Assembly: GCF_030123365.1 (NCBI RefSeq)
Contig: NZ_CP126107.1
Coordinates: 5,693,501-5,757,500, forward strand
Origin: Neobacillus sp. SuZ13
Lineage (GTDB): Bacteria; Bacillota; Bacilli; Bacillales; Cytobacillaceae
DNA: 64,000 nt
Reading direction: 5' to 3'
Below, one piece after another: positions 15,555 to 24,649 of this stretch; position 1 is the stretch's first letter; every line of letters starts with the position of its first letter. The notes under the pieces were generated by a model. The model saw only the letters and a list, made by a program, of their open reading frames with translations. It ran no database searches and was not told where the DNA came from. The position numbers and the translations under genes are program-made.

Positions 15555-16706
15555 TTATTTTTTCACAATGCTTTCCCGAGAACTAAGTAACAAGTTATAT
15601 ACGTTTAGTATTTCGTCGACACATCGTTCTATTCTAAAATGCTTCTCTGCATATTCTCTAGCTTGCCGTCCCATCCTGTCACGCAAATCTACTTCTTTGA
15701 TCATCCTCTGCATTTTTGCAGCCAAATTATCTACACTATTGTAGTCATAAAGAAAACCGGTCACGCCATCTTGAACCAGTTCAACAGTCCCCCCTGTATT
15801 ACTTCCTATAACGGGGATTCCCCCCATCATCGCTTCCGCAGTGACACGACCAAAGGCCTCTGCCGTAGAACATACCAATTCAACATCCATATCTTTACGT
15901 AATTCAGGCATATTTTTTACCAAGCCTAGTACGCTCACAAAATCAGTCAATTGAGATGGTAATTCTTCTTGCAATCCACCAGAACCAGCAATATACAAAT
16001 GAAAGTTGTTAATTCCTTTTTGAATCAACTTCAAACAAGCCTGAATAGCATATTCCTGCCCTTTAGCTTTACTAATACGACCAGCAATTAAAAAATTTAC
16101 ACTATGCTTCATATTACCTGTATGTTCAATTAAATTACTACTATCTACACCATTATATATAACCCTTTTCTTTCTTTTGTCGAGTAAGTCATAATGGTTA
16201 AACACTGCATTGGATATACAAATAAAACGATCTGTATATTGATTCATTATCCTAAAATATCTTTTCTTAGAGATAATAGGATACATTTGAAAATCTAAAT
16301 CAGCAAATTCCCTAATATGCCAAACATGTTTAATCCCACTATATTTTTTTATTAGGGCGCCAATATTAATAACACTTGAATTAGAATGAATAATGTCAAT
16401 ACTTTCTTCTATTGCAAATTTTGCAACCTTTTTCGCAGTTATTTCGTTTATCTCTTTTTCATAAAAATACCATCGAAATTTATGTTTTACCCATTGAACA
16501 TTATTTTCCTTTTTTAAACACCACCTATAAAATGAATAACAAAGAATTTCGACATTCCTCTTAATTAACTCTTCGTAAAAATCTCCCGATTGAAATGACG
16601 TCAATACATAAATCTTATGTTTCGCTCTAAGCGTGTCAATAATGTTTAGCATTGATTTACTTGCTCCGTTTAAATATGGTTCATGTCCAATAAATAATAT
16701 CTTCAC
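15555..16706 (-). CDS. Glycosyltransferase family 4
   Basis: A GT-B fold transferase of 383 residues. The N-terminal domain starts MKILFIGHEPYLNGASKSML. The C-terminal donor domain has FLIAGRISKAKGQEYAI, the E-x7-E type motif around STAEAFGRVTAEAMMGGIPV, and SNTGGTVELVQDGVTGFLY. The start is GTG, which overlaps the stop of the Wzy gene by 4 bases (GTGA), with GGGAG 9 bases upstream. The donor and acceptor sugar cannot be told from sequence. It probably adds one residue of the EPS repeat unit on the cytoplasmic face. Confidence 0.9.
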   Translation of the reverse strand: MKILFIGHEPYLNGASKSMLNIIDTLRAKHKIYVLTSFQSGDFYEELIKRNVEILCYSFYRWCLKKENNVQWVKHKFRWYFYEKEINEITAKKVAKFAIEESIDIIHSNSSVINIGALIKKYSGIKHVWHIREFADLDFQMYPIISKKRYFRIMNQYTDRFICISNAVFNHYDLLDKRKKRVIYNGVDSSNLIEHTGNMKHSVNFLIAGRISKAKGQEYAIQACLKLIQKGINNFHLYIAGSGGLQEELPSQLTDFVSVLGLVKNMPELRKDMDVELVCSTAEAFGRVTAEAMMGGIPVIGSNTGGTVELVQDGVTGFLYDYNSVDNLAAKMQRMIKEVDLRDRMGRQAREYAEKHFRIERCVDEILNVYNLLLSSRESIVKK

Positions 16707-17932
16707 AATACGTTTCTCCCATATCTAACTTTAGACTTTTGTTTTTGAAAATCATCATCCCACAATACATATGCTAAGTACAAAAGCGTAAAATTAAGTG
16801 GCAATTGGATTATACTTGATTCCGTAATACCGTACACACTATATAAAGATAAGACTGTCAAAAGTGCAAAGTTTTTCTCTTTAACTACTCTTCGGAACAA
16901 AAAAAACTCCCCTAAAATGAACAGAATAAAAAATATGATTCCGTAACCTAGTAGCAAGTAAATAAAGCTGTTATCCAGGGTATATAAATCACTAACTAAT
17001 GACCAACCTTCAACTCCGCTGTTAATTTCCAATTTAGCCCCAAATAATGAAATCCCATAATGTTGAAAGTATAATAAGGCCTGCGTTCCTCTAGATGCAA
17101 ATGTATCTGAGAGGTTATTAGTAAACGAAGAAATATTCAGTATTGCAAATGTAGCTAGAAAGGGGATAATTATCACAGTATATTTTAATTTATCTAAACA
17201 AAACCTCACACACTGCCTCAAATAATTATTCCTATTTTCTTTACTCGCATAGCTAACTAATACGGACAAAACAACTAAGCTAAGCATCAAAAAGGATGCC
17301 GTCATACTATCTGTAACTCTATAATTTAAAAATGTAACAATTGCAAAAATAAACGCATCCAAAAAATTCAATCTTTTACTTTTTATGCAAACATACATAG
17401 ACATAAGTTGAAATGTTCTTGCTGCAAGTGTATTTGGATGATAAAATCCAAAAGAATATCGTACTTTACCATCAATTCTAGTTGTAGATGTATTTGTTAT
17501 CATATCTAATCCTGCTAGAGCTACAATAATCAGGTATGCTAGTAATTGACTAATAAACAACCTTCGAATCAGTTTTTCTAAGTCAACTCGTTTCGCTCCA
17601 CAAATAAACCATAATATAGTTACAATCCAGTTTCCATCACTATAAAGAATTGAAAAGAAACCTAATATAACTAATAAAGCTATTCGCCAATCCTTATATT
17701 GTAATTCTTTAATAACTTTTACTATAATAAATCCTCTAACCACTATCCATACAACATGTTGAATGTGATATAAGATTATGGCAAAGTTTCCTAAGTCACT
17801 TATTCTAGTACCATTAACAAGGGCGGTAATAAAAAACCATATACAGGCAAGAAAAATATATATATCTGCTAAAGTATAGACTCCCTTTCCCCTACTTTTT
17901 TCCAACCGCGAGAATTTAGCATTATATATCAT
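16703..17932 (-). CDS. Wzy-like polysaccharide polymerase
   Basis: A 409-residue integral membrane protein with about 10-11 helices and one larger external loop near residues 280-330 (NSGVEGWSLVSDLYTLDNSFI). That is the usual topology of O-antigen/EPS polymerases, which join repeat units after flipping. Such proteins show little sequence conservation, so the call rests on topology and on its position beside the flippase and the glycosyltransferases. Its stop overlaps the start of the next gene by 4 bases. Confidence 0.75.
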   Translation of the reverse strand: MIYNAKFSRLEKSRGKGVYTLADIYIFLACIWFFITALVNGTRISDLGNFAIILYHIQHVVWIVVRGFIIVKVIKELQYKDWRIALLVILGFFSILYSDGNWIVTILWFICGAKRVDLEKLIRRLFISQLLAYLIIVALAGLDMITNTSTTRIDGKVRYSFGFYHPNTLAARTFQLMSMYVCIKSKRLNFLDAFIFAIVTFLNYRVTDSMTASFLMLSLVVLSVLVSYASKENRNNYLRQCVRFCLDKLKYTVIIIPFLATFAILNISSFTNNLSDTFASRGTQALLYFQHYGISLFGAKLEINSGVEGWSLVSDLYTLDNSFIYLLLGYGIIFFILFILGEFFLFRRVVKEKNFALLTVLSLYSVYGITESSIIQLPLNFTLLYLAYVLWDDDFQKQKSKVRYGRNVL

Positions 17933-18063
17933 TCATCTAACCTCCGGATTGATTTGCCATTAAGTAATATTTAATATCATTATACATCTTTACTTCCTCC
18001 AAAAAGCTTTTTTATTCACTTATACACCACCTACGCTATATTATTTAATAAGATAGCTCTTAC

Positions 18064-19149
18064 TTATTTGACATTCTGCTTCAAAGCTTCCTTAACCGCT
18101 TCTAAATAGGCAAATCCATTTTTCTTATCAGGTTCTAAATAGGTTCCTTCTGCCCATTCGTTCCAAGCATTTATGAATAAAAAGTCACTTCCGTGTACTT
18201 CTTTTCCTCTCTTTATTTGTTGCCCCAAATATTTTTGGAATTTCTTCGGAGTTGCACCGTTAAAAACTAATGCTTTATCCCCTTTTCTAGCGGTGTTATC
18301 CCAATCAATAAATGCACCTAAGTATACCTTCTTATCCTTAACTTCCATATTTCTCTTAAGGATTCTCTTCCAAGTTATATCGTAATCCATCGTTTTGTAA
18401 ATAAATTTCCCCTTACTCGGGATCATTGATAAGTTTTTCAATTTATTCTTTACTTTATCTATAACCGGCCGATCATGATGTATTGTATAATTCGGTTCAA
18501 ATTGTATTACAGCTTCAGATAAGTTAGAAACTTCCTTTTTCTGCAATCCATTTAATGTCTCTACTATATATAATCCCTCTAAACCATTTTCCTTTGCTTT
18601 CTCAATCCAGTATTCAAAAAGTTCCTGATGATTAGGTATACTCTCAACCTTATAGATAACTAAAACAGGTTTATTATCAATTTTTATATATCGATCGTCT
18701 TTGAAAAACTGTAGCAGATAGTTAAAGTGGTTTAACCAATCTCCTTTATCTCCGTACTTTTGAGATAAAAGAACCTCACTGGTTTTACCATCCCACGAAC
18801 GTGTCCACGGCTCGTTAGCCCATGATACGCAGAATGGTAAATCAAGATCTTTGTTTTCTAGTACCTGTTCTAATGGTTTTTGTAAAACCATTTTTCCATT
18901 AAACCAATAATGGTAATAACAAAATCCATATATTCCATACTTTTTTGCTAAATCAATTTGCCACTTTTTGGTCCCATCATCTAATAAGTTATAGTAATTA
19001 TCATTATATGGTTCTCTTGGCTGATCTTGTCCATTAAATAGTGTTTTGGCTTTTGTAGTATTAGTCCACTCTGTAAAGCCTTTCCCCCACCATTCATCAT
19101 TCTCTGGTATAGCGTGAAACTGTGGTAAATAGAAAGTAATTAACTTCAT
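18064..19149 (-). CDS. WbsX-type protein with GH99-like domain
   Basis: A 361-residue cytoplasmic protein whose start (ITFYLPQFHAIPENDEWWG, then GFTEWTN), middle (YGFCYYHYWFNGK; CVSWANEPWTRSWDG) and end (INAWNEWAEGTYLEPD) match the WbsX family found in many O-antigen and EPS loci. The fold resembles glycoside hydrolase family 99. It is usually annotated as a glycosyltransferase or as a GH99-like domain protein; the biochemical role is not settled. It lies among the glycosyltransferases, so action on the repeat unit is likely. Confidence 0.88.
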   Translation of the reverse strand: MKLITFYLPQFHAIPENDEWWGKGFTEWTNTTKAKTLFNGQDQPREPYNDNYYNLLDDGTKKWQIDLAKKYGIYGFCYYHYWFNGKMVLQKPLEQVLENKDLDLPFCVSWANEPWTRSWDGKTSEVLLSQKYGDKGDWLNHFNYLLQFFKDDRYIKIDNKPVLVIYKVESIPNHQELFEYWIEKAKENGLEGLYIVETLNGLQKKEVSNLSEAVIQFEPNYTIHHDRPVIDKVKNKLKNLSMIPSKGKFIYKTMDYDITWKRILKRNMEVKDKKVYLGAFIDWDNTARKGDKALVFNGATPKKFQKYLGQQIKRGKEVHGSDFLFINAWNEWAEGTYLEPDKKNGFAYLEAVKEALKQNVK

Positions 19150-19180
19150 TCATATACCCCTTTAAATATGTTCAATAATT

Positions 19181-20185
19181 TTATAAAATGTCTACTTTTC
19201 CTAATCTCTCATTAAATCCATCTGACATGGCACGTTTAATTAAATCCTTTCTATCTTTCTTTTTATAGAAGATAGATGCTAGTTGAATAAGAGTCAAAAA
19301 CAGAGTTTTGTTAATAGAATAAATGAATCTATTATTAACTAATTCTTTTGTTTCAAAATAAATTCTATTTCTAATACTGTAGTAAATCCTTACTTCAGAG
19401 TCACTTTTAAATAATGATAAGAAGAAACCATTATTCTCCTTGATAAACCAAGATTTATCAATATCAGAAATCCTACTTGAAGGAATTAAAATGATTTTCC
19501 CACTTGATTTTATAATTCTATTGCTAAATTCATAATCATCAGAATATAAATAGAATTGATCATTAGGTAATCCAATGGTATTAATTAAACTTTTATGAAA
19601 GAATAATCCTCCGTATGGGGCTAATGGTACCTTAACAATATGCTGATTTCCATCAGAGGTATTATTACTTTTTTTGTGAATTTTGTTTAAAACCTTCTTA
19701 AACAAATCTTTATAATGAACTCCTAAGCAACTGTTCCTCATTGGGAAAAATTTCTCAGCTTCCTGGTGTTTGGAGGCTAAAATAAACTCTTTCCTATCAT
19801 CTCTTAAGGAAAGTAGAGCAAGTAAATTCTTTGAAGTATTATTCTGAAAGTGATCATATTGGACAATTAATTCGTCTAAAGCATCTTTTTCTGGTTTATT
19901 GTCATCATCCAATAACCAAATATATTCACTATTCTTATCCTCTAAAGCTCTAGAAATACCTACCTTATAACCATATGCTGAGCCTGTATTGCTGTTCATT
20001 TTAATAACTTGTATTTTATCGGAAAGCTGTCTAGCAGCATTTGTTAAATCATTTTTGGAATCATTATCAACAACGATAATCTTCTTTACCACGGGATTAT
20101 CAATGAGAACCTCCATTACCTCTTTAAGGATATTCCACCTATCTCCATAAGTTACTGTTACAACGCACACACTGTTTTTTGTCAT
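19181..20185 (-). CDS. Glycosyltransferase family 2
   Basis: A GT-A fold transferase of 334 residues: VCVVTVTYGDRWNILKEVME at the start, IIVVDNDSKND, then the metal-binding Asp cluster in YIWLLDDDNKPEKDALDEL, and FYLYSDDYEFSNRI in the acceptor region. The overall pattern (WLLDDD, DDYEFSNRI) is that of the galactofuranosyl/rhamnosyl GT2 subgroup, so rhamnose transfer is a reasonable guess. It lies 12 bases after the previous gene in the operon. Confidence 0.88.
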   Translation of the reverse strand: MTKNSVCVVTVTYGDRWNILKEVMEVLIDNPVVKKIIVVDNDSKNDLTNAARQLSDKIQVIKMNSNTGSAYGYKVGISRALEDKNSEYIWLLDDDNKPEKDALDELIVQYDHFQNNTSKNLLALLSLRDDRKEFILASKHQEAEKFFPMRNSCLGVHYKDLFKKVLNKIHKKSNNTSDGNQHIVKVPLAPYGGLFFHKSLINTIGLPNDQFYLYSDDYEFSNRIIKSSGKIILIPSSRISDIDKSWFIKENNGFFLSLFKSDSEVRIYYSIRNRIYFETKELVNNRFIYSINKTLFLTLIQLASIFYKKKDRKDLIKRAMSDGFNERLGKVDIL

Positions 20186-20196
20186 CTTTCCAACCC

Positions 20197-21444
20197 CTAT
20201 GACTTCAACTCTTTTTCAATAAATGTCAACATATCTTTTAACCTTTCGCTCCAATCTTCCGATTGAATTGCATTAAGGATGTCCTCTTCTTCAAAACGGT
20301 TAAAAGGAGTTTTTATACACATCATTATTTGTTGTGAAAACTCCTTTTCTCCATCACAAATATGAACAACATGTTGATATTCATCAGAAGGTGGAACAGA
20401 CGTTGTAATAATTTCTTTACCTGAAGCAAGGTATTCATATAATTTTAAGGGATTCATTGACTTTGTAAATTTATTCACTTTATGTGGGATGATACAAACA
20501 TCAAAATATTTTAAATACGATGGAATCATAGAATGGTGCTTTGACCCTAAAAAGAATACATTTTCGTATTTTTGAATATTTTTAAAATGAGACTTTGATA
20601 AAACTGGGCCAATAAAAACAAAATTAACATCGGAGTTTTGTACAATCGACTCCTCAAGAATGTTTGTATCTATTCTCTCTTGCATAAGTCCAACGTATCC
20701 AACAATTGGTTTCCCCATAGGTAAATCCTCGGGTCTTGATAAATCCTTTTGTTTATAAGATTTTAAATTTATCGCATTTGGAATATAAAAGGTATTATGA
20801 TGATTCGAGAAAATAGATTCTTTTAAATCTCTTGATACTGTAAAAATGACATTCGAGTTTTCTTTCGCTAATCTATACATTTCTGAAAGATAGGTAAAAT
20901 CATTTTTTTTCTGATCATGCTCTAAAAGATTATCAATTGCATCAAAAATCATGACGTCCTTTTTAAATCTCCTAGCTATTTCTATTCTAGTTAGATCGAA
21001 ACACCATGTAATATAATTTTCAAATCCTAAGGTTTTTAGGGCCACTTGAATTTCCTTTTCCAATATATCTTGAACACTATTTATTCGCTCTAGGATGTTA
21101 CCTCTCGGATTAGGAATATGGTAATTTATATCAAGAACAACTAGTTTTTCATTAATCAATTTTAATTGTGAAAAAAGCCGCTTGTACATTAACTTTTCCT
21201 GATCAAAATGTACATGGTTATCGCTATTTATATCTTTATTTTTCTTAGAAAATCCTTCCCCATTTTTCAATGCTAAAAGAAGTTGAATGTATTTAGGAAT
21301 TTGGGCTCTATTTACACAAATAATTTTTTCAATATTAGGATTATTGATCATTGAAAGAAGTATATTCGCTTCTCTAGTTCTAAAACCATCAACTTTCATT
21401 GCGTTCCAATCACGCCATGGAAAGAATAATACATTGTAACCCAT
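20197..21444 (-). CDS. Glycosyltransferase, TuaH-like GT-B
   Basis: A 415-residue protein with an N-terminal GYNVLFFPWRDWNAMKVDGF segment like TuaH of the teichuronic acid locus and related enzymes. The C-terminal donor-binding domain has PIVGYVGLMQERID, VFFLGSKHHSMIPSYLKYFD, and PLKLYEYLASGKEIITT. I chose the inner ATG at 21444, because GGAGG lies 9 bases before it; this leaves one base between it and the preceding stop. The specificity is unknown. It is probably one of the sugar-adding steps of the EPS unit. Confidence 0.82.
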   Translation of the reverse strand: MGYNVLFFPWRDWNAMKVDGFRTREANILLSMINNPNIEKIICVNRAQIPKYIQLLLALKNGEGFSKKNKDINSDNHVHFDQEKLMYKRLFSQLKLINEKLVVLDINYHIPNPRGNILERINSVQDILEKEIQVALKTLGFENYITWCFDLTRIEIARRFKKDVMIFDAIDNLLEHDQKKNDFTYLSEMYRLAKENSNVIFTVSRDLKESIFSNHHNTFYIPNAINLKSYKQKDLSRPEDLPMGKPIVGYVGLMQERIDTNILEESIVQNSDVNFVFIGPVLSKSHFKNIQKYENVFFLGSKHHSMIPSYLKYFDVCIIPHKVNKFTKSMNPLKLYEYLASGKEIITTSVPPSDEYQHVVHICDGEKEFSQQIMMCIKTPFNRFEEEDILNAIQSEDWSERLKDMLTFIEKELKS

Positions 21445-21445
21445 C

Positions 21446-22612
21446 TTATATTCCTCCATTTGCTTTTAAGAAACACTCTTCATATTGATTAACAATTAAA
21501 TCCCATGAATAGGCATCCTGAATTCTTTGTTGAGCTTTTTCTTCCTTATTCTTAATATCCGAATCTGAAAAAGAGTCAGCAGTTTTAATCATTTCAGCTA
21601 AATTTCCTGCTTCTTTGGTAAAATAGATAGCTGCATCTTTCCCGACTTCTTTATTAAAACTTACATTTAAAAGTAAATTCAATGAAGTGGTGGCCATAGC
21701 TTCTAAAAGTGAAGGGTTTGTTCCTCCTACTTCGTGACCATGGAAATATCCAAATGCACCTTTTCTAACTTGGAATAATAAATCTTGGTCATAAATTGTT
21801 CCAACAAACTTTATTCTTGGATCCAAGTGAAATTGGGTTCTTTCCTTTAGAGCATTATAGAACTTGTTTTTCTCAACATTCGTTACTATAATTAAAGATT
21901 TTTTTGTCTTTGATTTCATAAATTCACGTATTACTAGCTCATAATTATTTTCTTCCACAAACCGGCCTACTATTAAATAGTAATCTTTCCCCTTTAAATC
22001 CCACTTCTTTAACCATTCATTGTACTTGTTTGCATCCAGGTTTTCCGGTTTATTTACGGTTGCTCCGTAGGCTATAAACGTTGTTTTAGGTTGATAGGAT
22101 TTATAATCTTCTTGAATATATTTTTCAATCGCTCTAGAATCACAAATTGCCAAGTCAGTATTCTTAATCATCAGTTTCTCGGATAGTTTCCAATATTGAC
22201 GAATTAACCAATTCCATTTAGCCCTTTTCCATTCATGTCCATCTGGATTCACATATACAGGAATGTTTAATTCGCTAAATTTATTTTTATAGCCTTTCAT
22301 AAAAGGCCCAATCCTGCATGCCAATATATAAACGATGGCATCATTGATGTTGCGCTCCTTTATATATTGATATACTAAATCTAAAGATTTTATATCATAA
22401 TAAACAGCCTTAGCTGGTCCAATGTTTGGTACTTTAACATTAAAGCAACGTGCACCGTTATACTCAAACTCGTTATAATTATCAGACATACAAGCGACAT
22501 GATATTTTATTTCGGATGATTTCTTATACTCTGTTAGTTTATCTACGAATGTCTCGAAACCTCCATAATTAGAAGGAATTCCTTTACTTCCTATAATAAA
22601 AATATTTTTCAT
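21446..22612 (-). CDS. Glycosyltransferase with DUF1972 domain (rhamnosyltransferase-like)
   Basis: A 388-residue GT-B enzyme. The N-terminal domain shows IIGSKGIPSNYGGFETFVDK, the hallmark of DUF1972 proteins such as capsule rhamnosyltransferases. A second conserved part reads YVNPDGHEWKRAKW. The C-terminal domain has YLIVGRFVEENNYELVI and GYFHGHEVGGTNPSLLEAM. It is the first glycosyltransferase after the priming enzyme in transcript order, and would be expected to add the second sugar. Rhamnose transfer fits the presence of rfbACDB but is inference. Confidence 0.88.
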   Translation of the reverse strand: MKNIFIIGSKGIPSNYGGFETFVDKLTEYKKSSEIKYHVACMSDNYNEFEYNGARCFNVKVPNIGPAKAVYYDIKSLDLVYQYIKERNINDAIVYILACRIGPFMKGYKNKFSELNIPVYVNPDGHEWKRAKWNWLIRQYWKLSEKLMIKNTDLAICDSRAIEKYIQEDYKSYQPKTTFIAYGATVNKPENLDANKYNEWLKKWDLKGKDYYLIVGRFVEENNYELVIREFMKSKTKKSLIIVTNVEKNKFYNALKERTQFHLDPRIKFVGTIYDQDLLFQVRKGAFGYFHGHEVGGTNPSLLEAMATTSLNLLLNVSFNKEVGKDAAIYFTKEAGNLAEMIKTADSFSDSDIKNKEEKAQQRIQDAYSWDLIVNQYEECFLKANGGI

Positions 22613-22734
22613 ACTTGATTGTTTTCACTCACTTTAATATTCAAATTTTTGATGCTTTTCGAAATATTGTTTGTTTGTGCTAAAACATATTCAAATCATT
22701 CTTTAATTGAAGAACTTTCCTTCGGATTGGGTAA

Positions 22735-23409
22735 TTAATACGCATCTTTATTGCCGAACAATACCAGTACAGTTTTTAAGATAATTTTCAAATCAAATGA
22801 GAGTGTCCTTTTGCGAATATATATTAAGTCTAATTCAACCATTTCCTCAAATCCAAGACTATTCCTACCACTTACTTGCCAAAGGCCTGTACATCCTGGG
22901 GTAACCATTAATCGCTGTTTATCATTTTCAGAATAAAGCTCTACTTCGCGAGGAAGTGGTGGGCGAGGGCCAACTAAGCTCATATCACCTTTCAACACAT
23001 TATACAATTGAGGGAGTTCATCGATGCTAGTTTTACGAATAAACTTTCCTACTTTGGTAATCCTTGGATCATCCTTCATTTTAAACATGGCACCGTCTAT
23101 TTCATTGTATTTAAGAAGTTCCGCCAATCTTTCTTCTGCATTGGATACCATAGATCGAAACTTATACATCCTAAATTCCTTGCCATTTAACCCGACACGT
23201 TTTTGAGAGAAAAAGATAGTACCTTTTGGGTCTTCCACTTTAATTAGAATTGCTAAAATAACAAAAAGGAAGCCTAAAAGAATAATTCCACATAAAGATC
23301 CGATTATATCTACCAACCGTTTTGTCAAAAGATAGCTCTTCCCATTTTTTACATGAACCGATTTTTGATTTTCTAAATAGGCAACATCTTGATTTGCTAG
23401 ATTCGACAC
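22735..23409 (-). CDS. Polyprenyl-phosphate sugar-1-phosphate (priming) transferase
   Basis: A bacterial sugar transferase (WcaJ/EpsL family) that starts the repeat unit by moving a sugar-1-phosphate onto undecaprenyl phosphate. It has one N-terminal membrane helix (about 33-55) and the catalytic domain: FFSQKRVGLNGKEFRMYKFR, SIDELPQLYNVLKGDMSLVG followed by PRPP, and CTGLWQVSGRN. It is 224 aa, short because it lacks the extra N-terminal membrane domain of WbaP-type enzymes. The start is GTG with GAGGGAAGGG upstream. It follows gtaB, so a UDP-glucose-derived sugar is a likely primer. Confidence 0.93.
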   Translation of the reverse strand: MSNLANQDVAYLENQKSVHVKNGKSYLLTKRLVDIIGSLCGIILLGFLFVILAILIKVEDPKGTIFFSQKRVGLNGKEFRMYKFRSMVSNAEERLAELLKYNEIDGAMFKMKDDPRITKVGKFIRKTSIDELPQLYNVLKGDMSLVGPRPPLPREVELYSENDKQRLMVTPGCTGLWQVSGRNSLGFEEMVELDLIYIRKRTLSFDLKIILKTVLVLFGNKDAY

Positions 23410-23428
23410 TTTCGACCCTTCCCTCTCT

Positions 23429-24322
23429 CTATAACATTACTTTTTCTTTTTCTAATGAAGAAACTAGATTTTTTAGGTAATCTAGCATGTCGTCATGGAG
23501 GTCATCATGCTGCAAAGCAAATTCAATCGTTGTCTTCACAAAACCAAACTTTTCACCGACGTCATAGCGCTTGCCTTCAAAGTCATAAGCAAATACTCGT
23601 TGGATTTCATTTAAGCGTTGAATCGCATCTGTAAGTTGAATCTCTCCACCAGCACCTTTTTCCTGACGGTCAAGGAACATAAAGATTTCTGGGGTTAGGA
23701 TATAGCGACCCATGATAGCTAAATTAGAAGGAGCTGTACCTAGTTTTGGTTTTTCAACAAAGTTATTAACTTGATAACGTCTTCCATCCTTTTTTGATGG
23801 GTCAATAATTCCATAACGGTTTGTTTCATTATCAGCTACTTGCTGCACTCCAATTACAGAAGAAAACGTTTCTTCGTATTGATTAATTAACTGTCTTAGG
23901 CAAGGAGTATCACTTTGAACAATGTCATCTCCTAAAAGGACCGCGAAAGGTTCATTACCAATAAAGTTTCGTGCAGACCAGACAGCATGTCCAAGACCCT
24001 TTGGCTCCTTTTGGCGAATATAATGGATATCCGCTAGATTTGTAGCATACTGAACTCGTTCCAAGATATCATACTTTTCTTTCTCTATTAAATTCTGTTC
24101 CAACTCCACAGCGTTGTCGAAATGGTCTTCGATTGCTCGTTTTCCTTTACCCGTTACAATGATAATATCTTCAATCCCAGATGCCACAGCCTCTTCAACT
24201 ATGTACTGAATGGTCGGCTTATCGACAATTGGAAGCATTTCTTTTGGCATTGCTTTTGTTGCTGGCAAAAATCTCGTCCCCAGCCCTGCAGCTGGAATAA
24301 TGGCTTTTCTTACTCTTTTCAC
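23429..24322 (-). CDS. gtaB: UTP-glucose-1-phosphate uridylyltransferase
   Basis: GtaB makes UDP-glucose from UTP and glucose-1-phosphate. The 297-residue product has the family start KRVRKAIIPAAGLGTRFLPA, KEMLPIVDKPTIQYIVEEAV, LLGDDIVQS, VEKPKLGTAPSNLAIMGRYI and YDVGEKFGFVKTTIEFAL. A longer frame reaches 24391, but the GTG at 24322 has GGAGG 7 bases upstream and gives the usual GtaB N-terminus. A strong terminator lies only about 70 bases upstream, so in this operon gtaB is expressed only if RNA polymerase passes it or if there is a local promoter. Confidence 0.93.
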   Translation of the reverse strand: MKRVRKAIIPAAGLGTRFLPATKAMPKEMLPIVDKPTIQYIVEEAVASGIEDIIIVTGKGKRAIEDHFDNAVELEQNLIEKEKYDILERVQYATNLADIHYIRQKEPKGLGHAVWSARNFIGNEPFAVLLGDDIVQSDTPCLRQLINQYEETFSSVIGVQQVADNETNRYGIIDPSKKDGRRYQVNNFVEKPKLGTAPSNLAIMGRYILTPEIFMFLDRQEKGAGGEIQLTDAIQRLNEIQRVFAYDFEGKRYDVGEKFGFVKTTIEFALQHDDLHDDMLDYLKNLVSSLEKEKVML

Positions 24323-24389
24323 TTTAATTCCTCCACTATTATTCTTTTGTTTATCTACTGAACTCTTTCCTTTGTTAAAGCAAAGGGGC

Positions 24390-24455
24390 AAAAAAATAAA
24401 TATCTAATGGAATTGCAAGTGCTTTCACACTTATTCTTTCATTAGATATTTATTT
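24390..24455 (-). terminator. Terminator between the EAR-like element and gtaB
   Basis: On the minus strand AATAAATATCTAAT pairs with ATTAGATATTTATT (14 bp), with an inner AAGTG/CACTT hairpin, and TTTTTT follows. It is inside the EPS operon, 68 bases before the gtaB start, so read-through must be controlled. Confidence 0.8.
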
Positions 24456-24464
24456 TTTTTATTA

Positions 24465-24607
24465 GTAATCGGGCATCTAACCCGGCCTCACATCATGCTC
24501 TTGACGACAGGCGTCTAAGGTCCCAGAAGGAACCCACAGCACAATCGAGTGCCCCCATCGATATCGGATAGGAGGCGTCGCCGATCAGGCGAATTTAGCC
24601 TGATAAG
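24465..24607 (-). ncRNA. EAR (eps-associated, epsC-type) antitermination RNA candidate
   Basis: EAR elements are cis-acting RNAs in Bacillales biofilm and capsule operons that let RNA polymerase pass distal terminators. This 143-base stretch lies after the kinase/phosphatase genes and before the first precursor gene, the same place as EAR between epsB and epsC in B. subtilis. It is GC-richer than its surroundings and can form stems such as ATCAGGC/GCCTGAT, GGGTTCC/GGGACC-type pairing and CGGG/CCCG. A terminator follows at once, as an antiterminator would require. I judge by position and structure, not by alignment to the Rfam model. Confidence 0.6.
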
Positions 24608-24649
24608 GGTGTAAATTGATAACCTGTTAACACTTATCGGCTTAATCGG

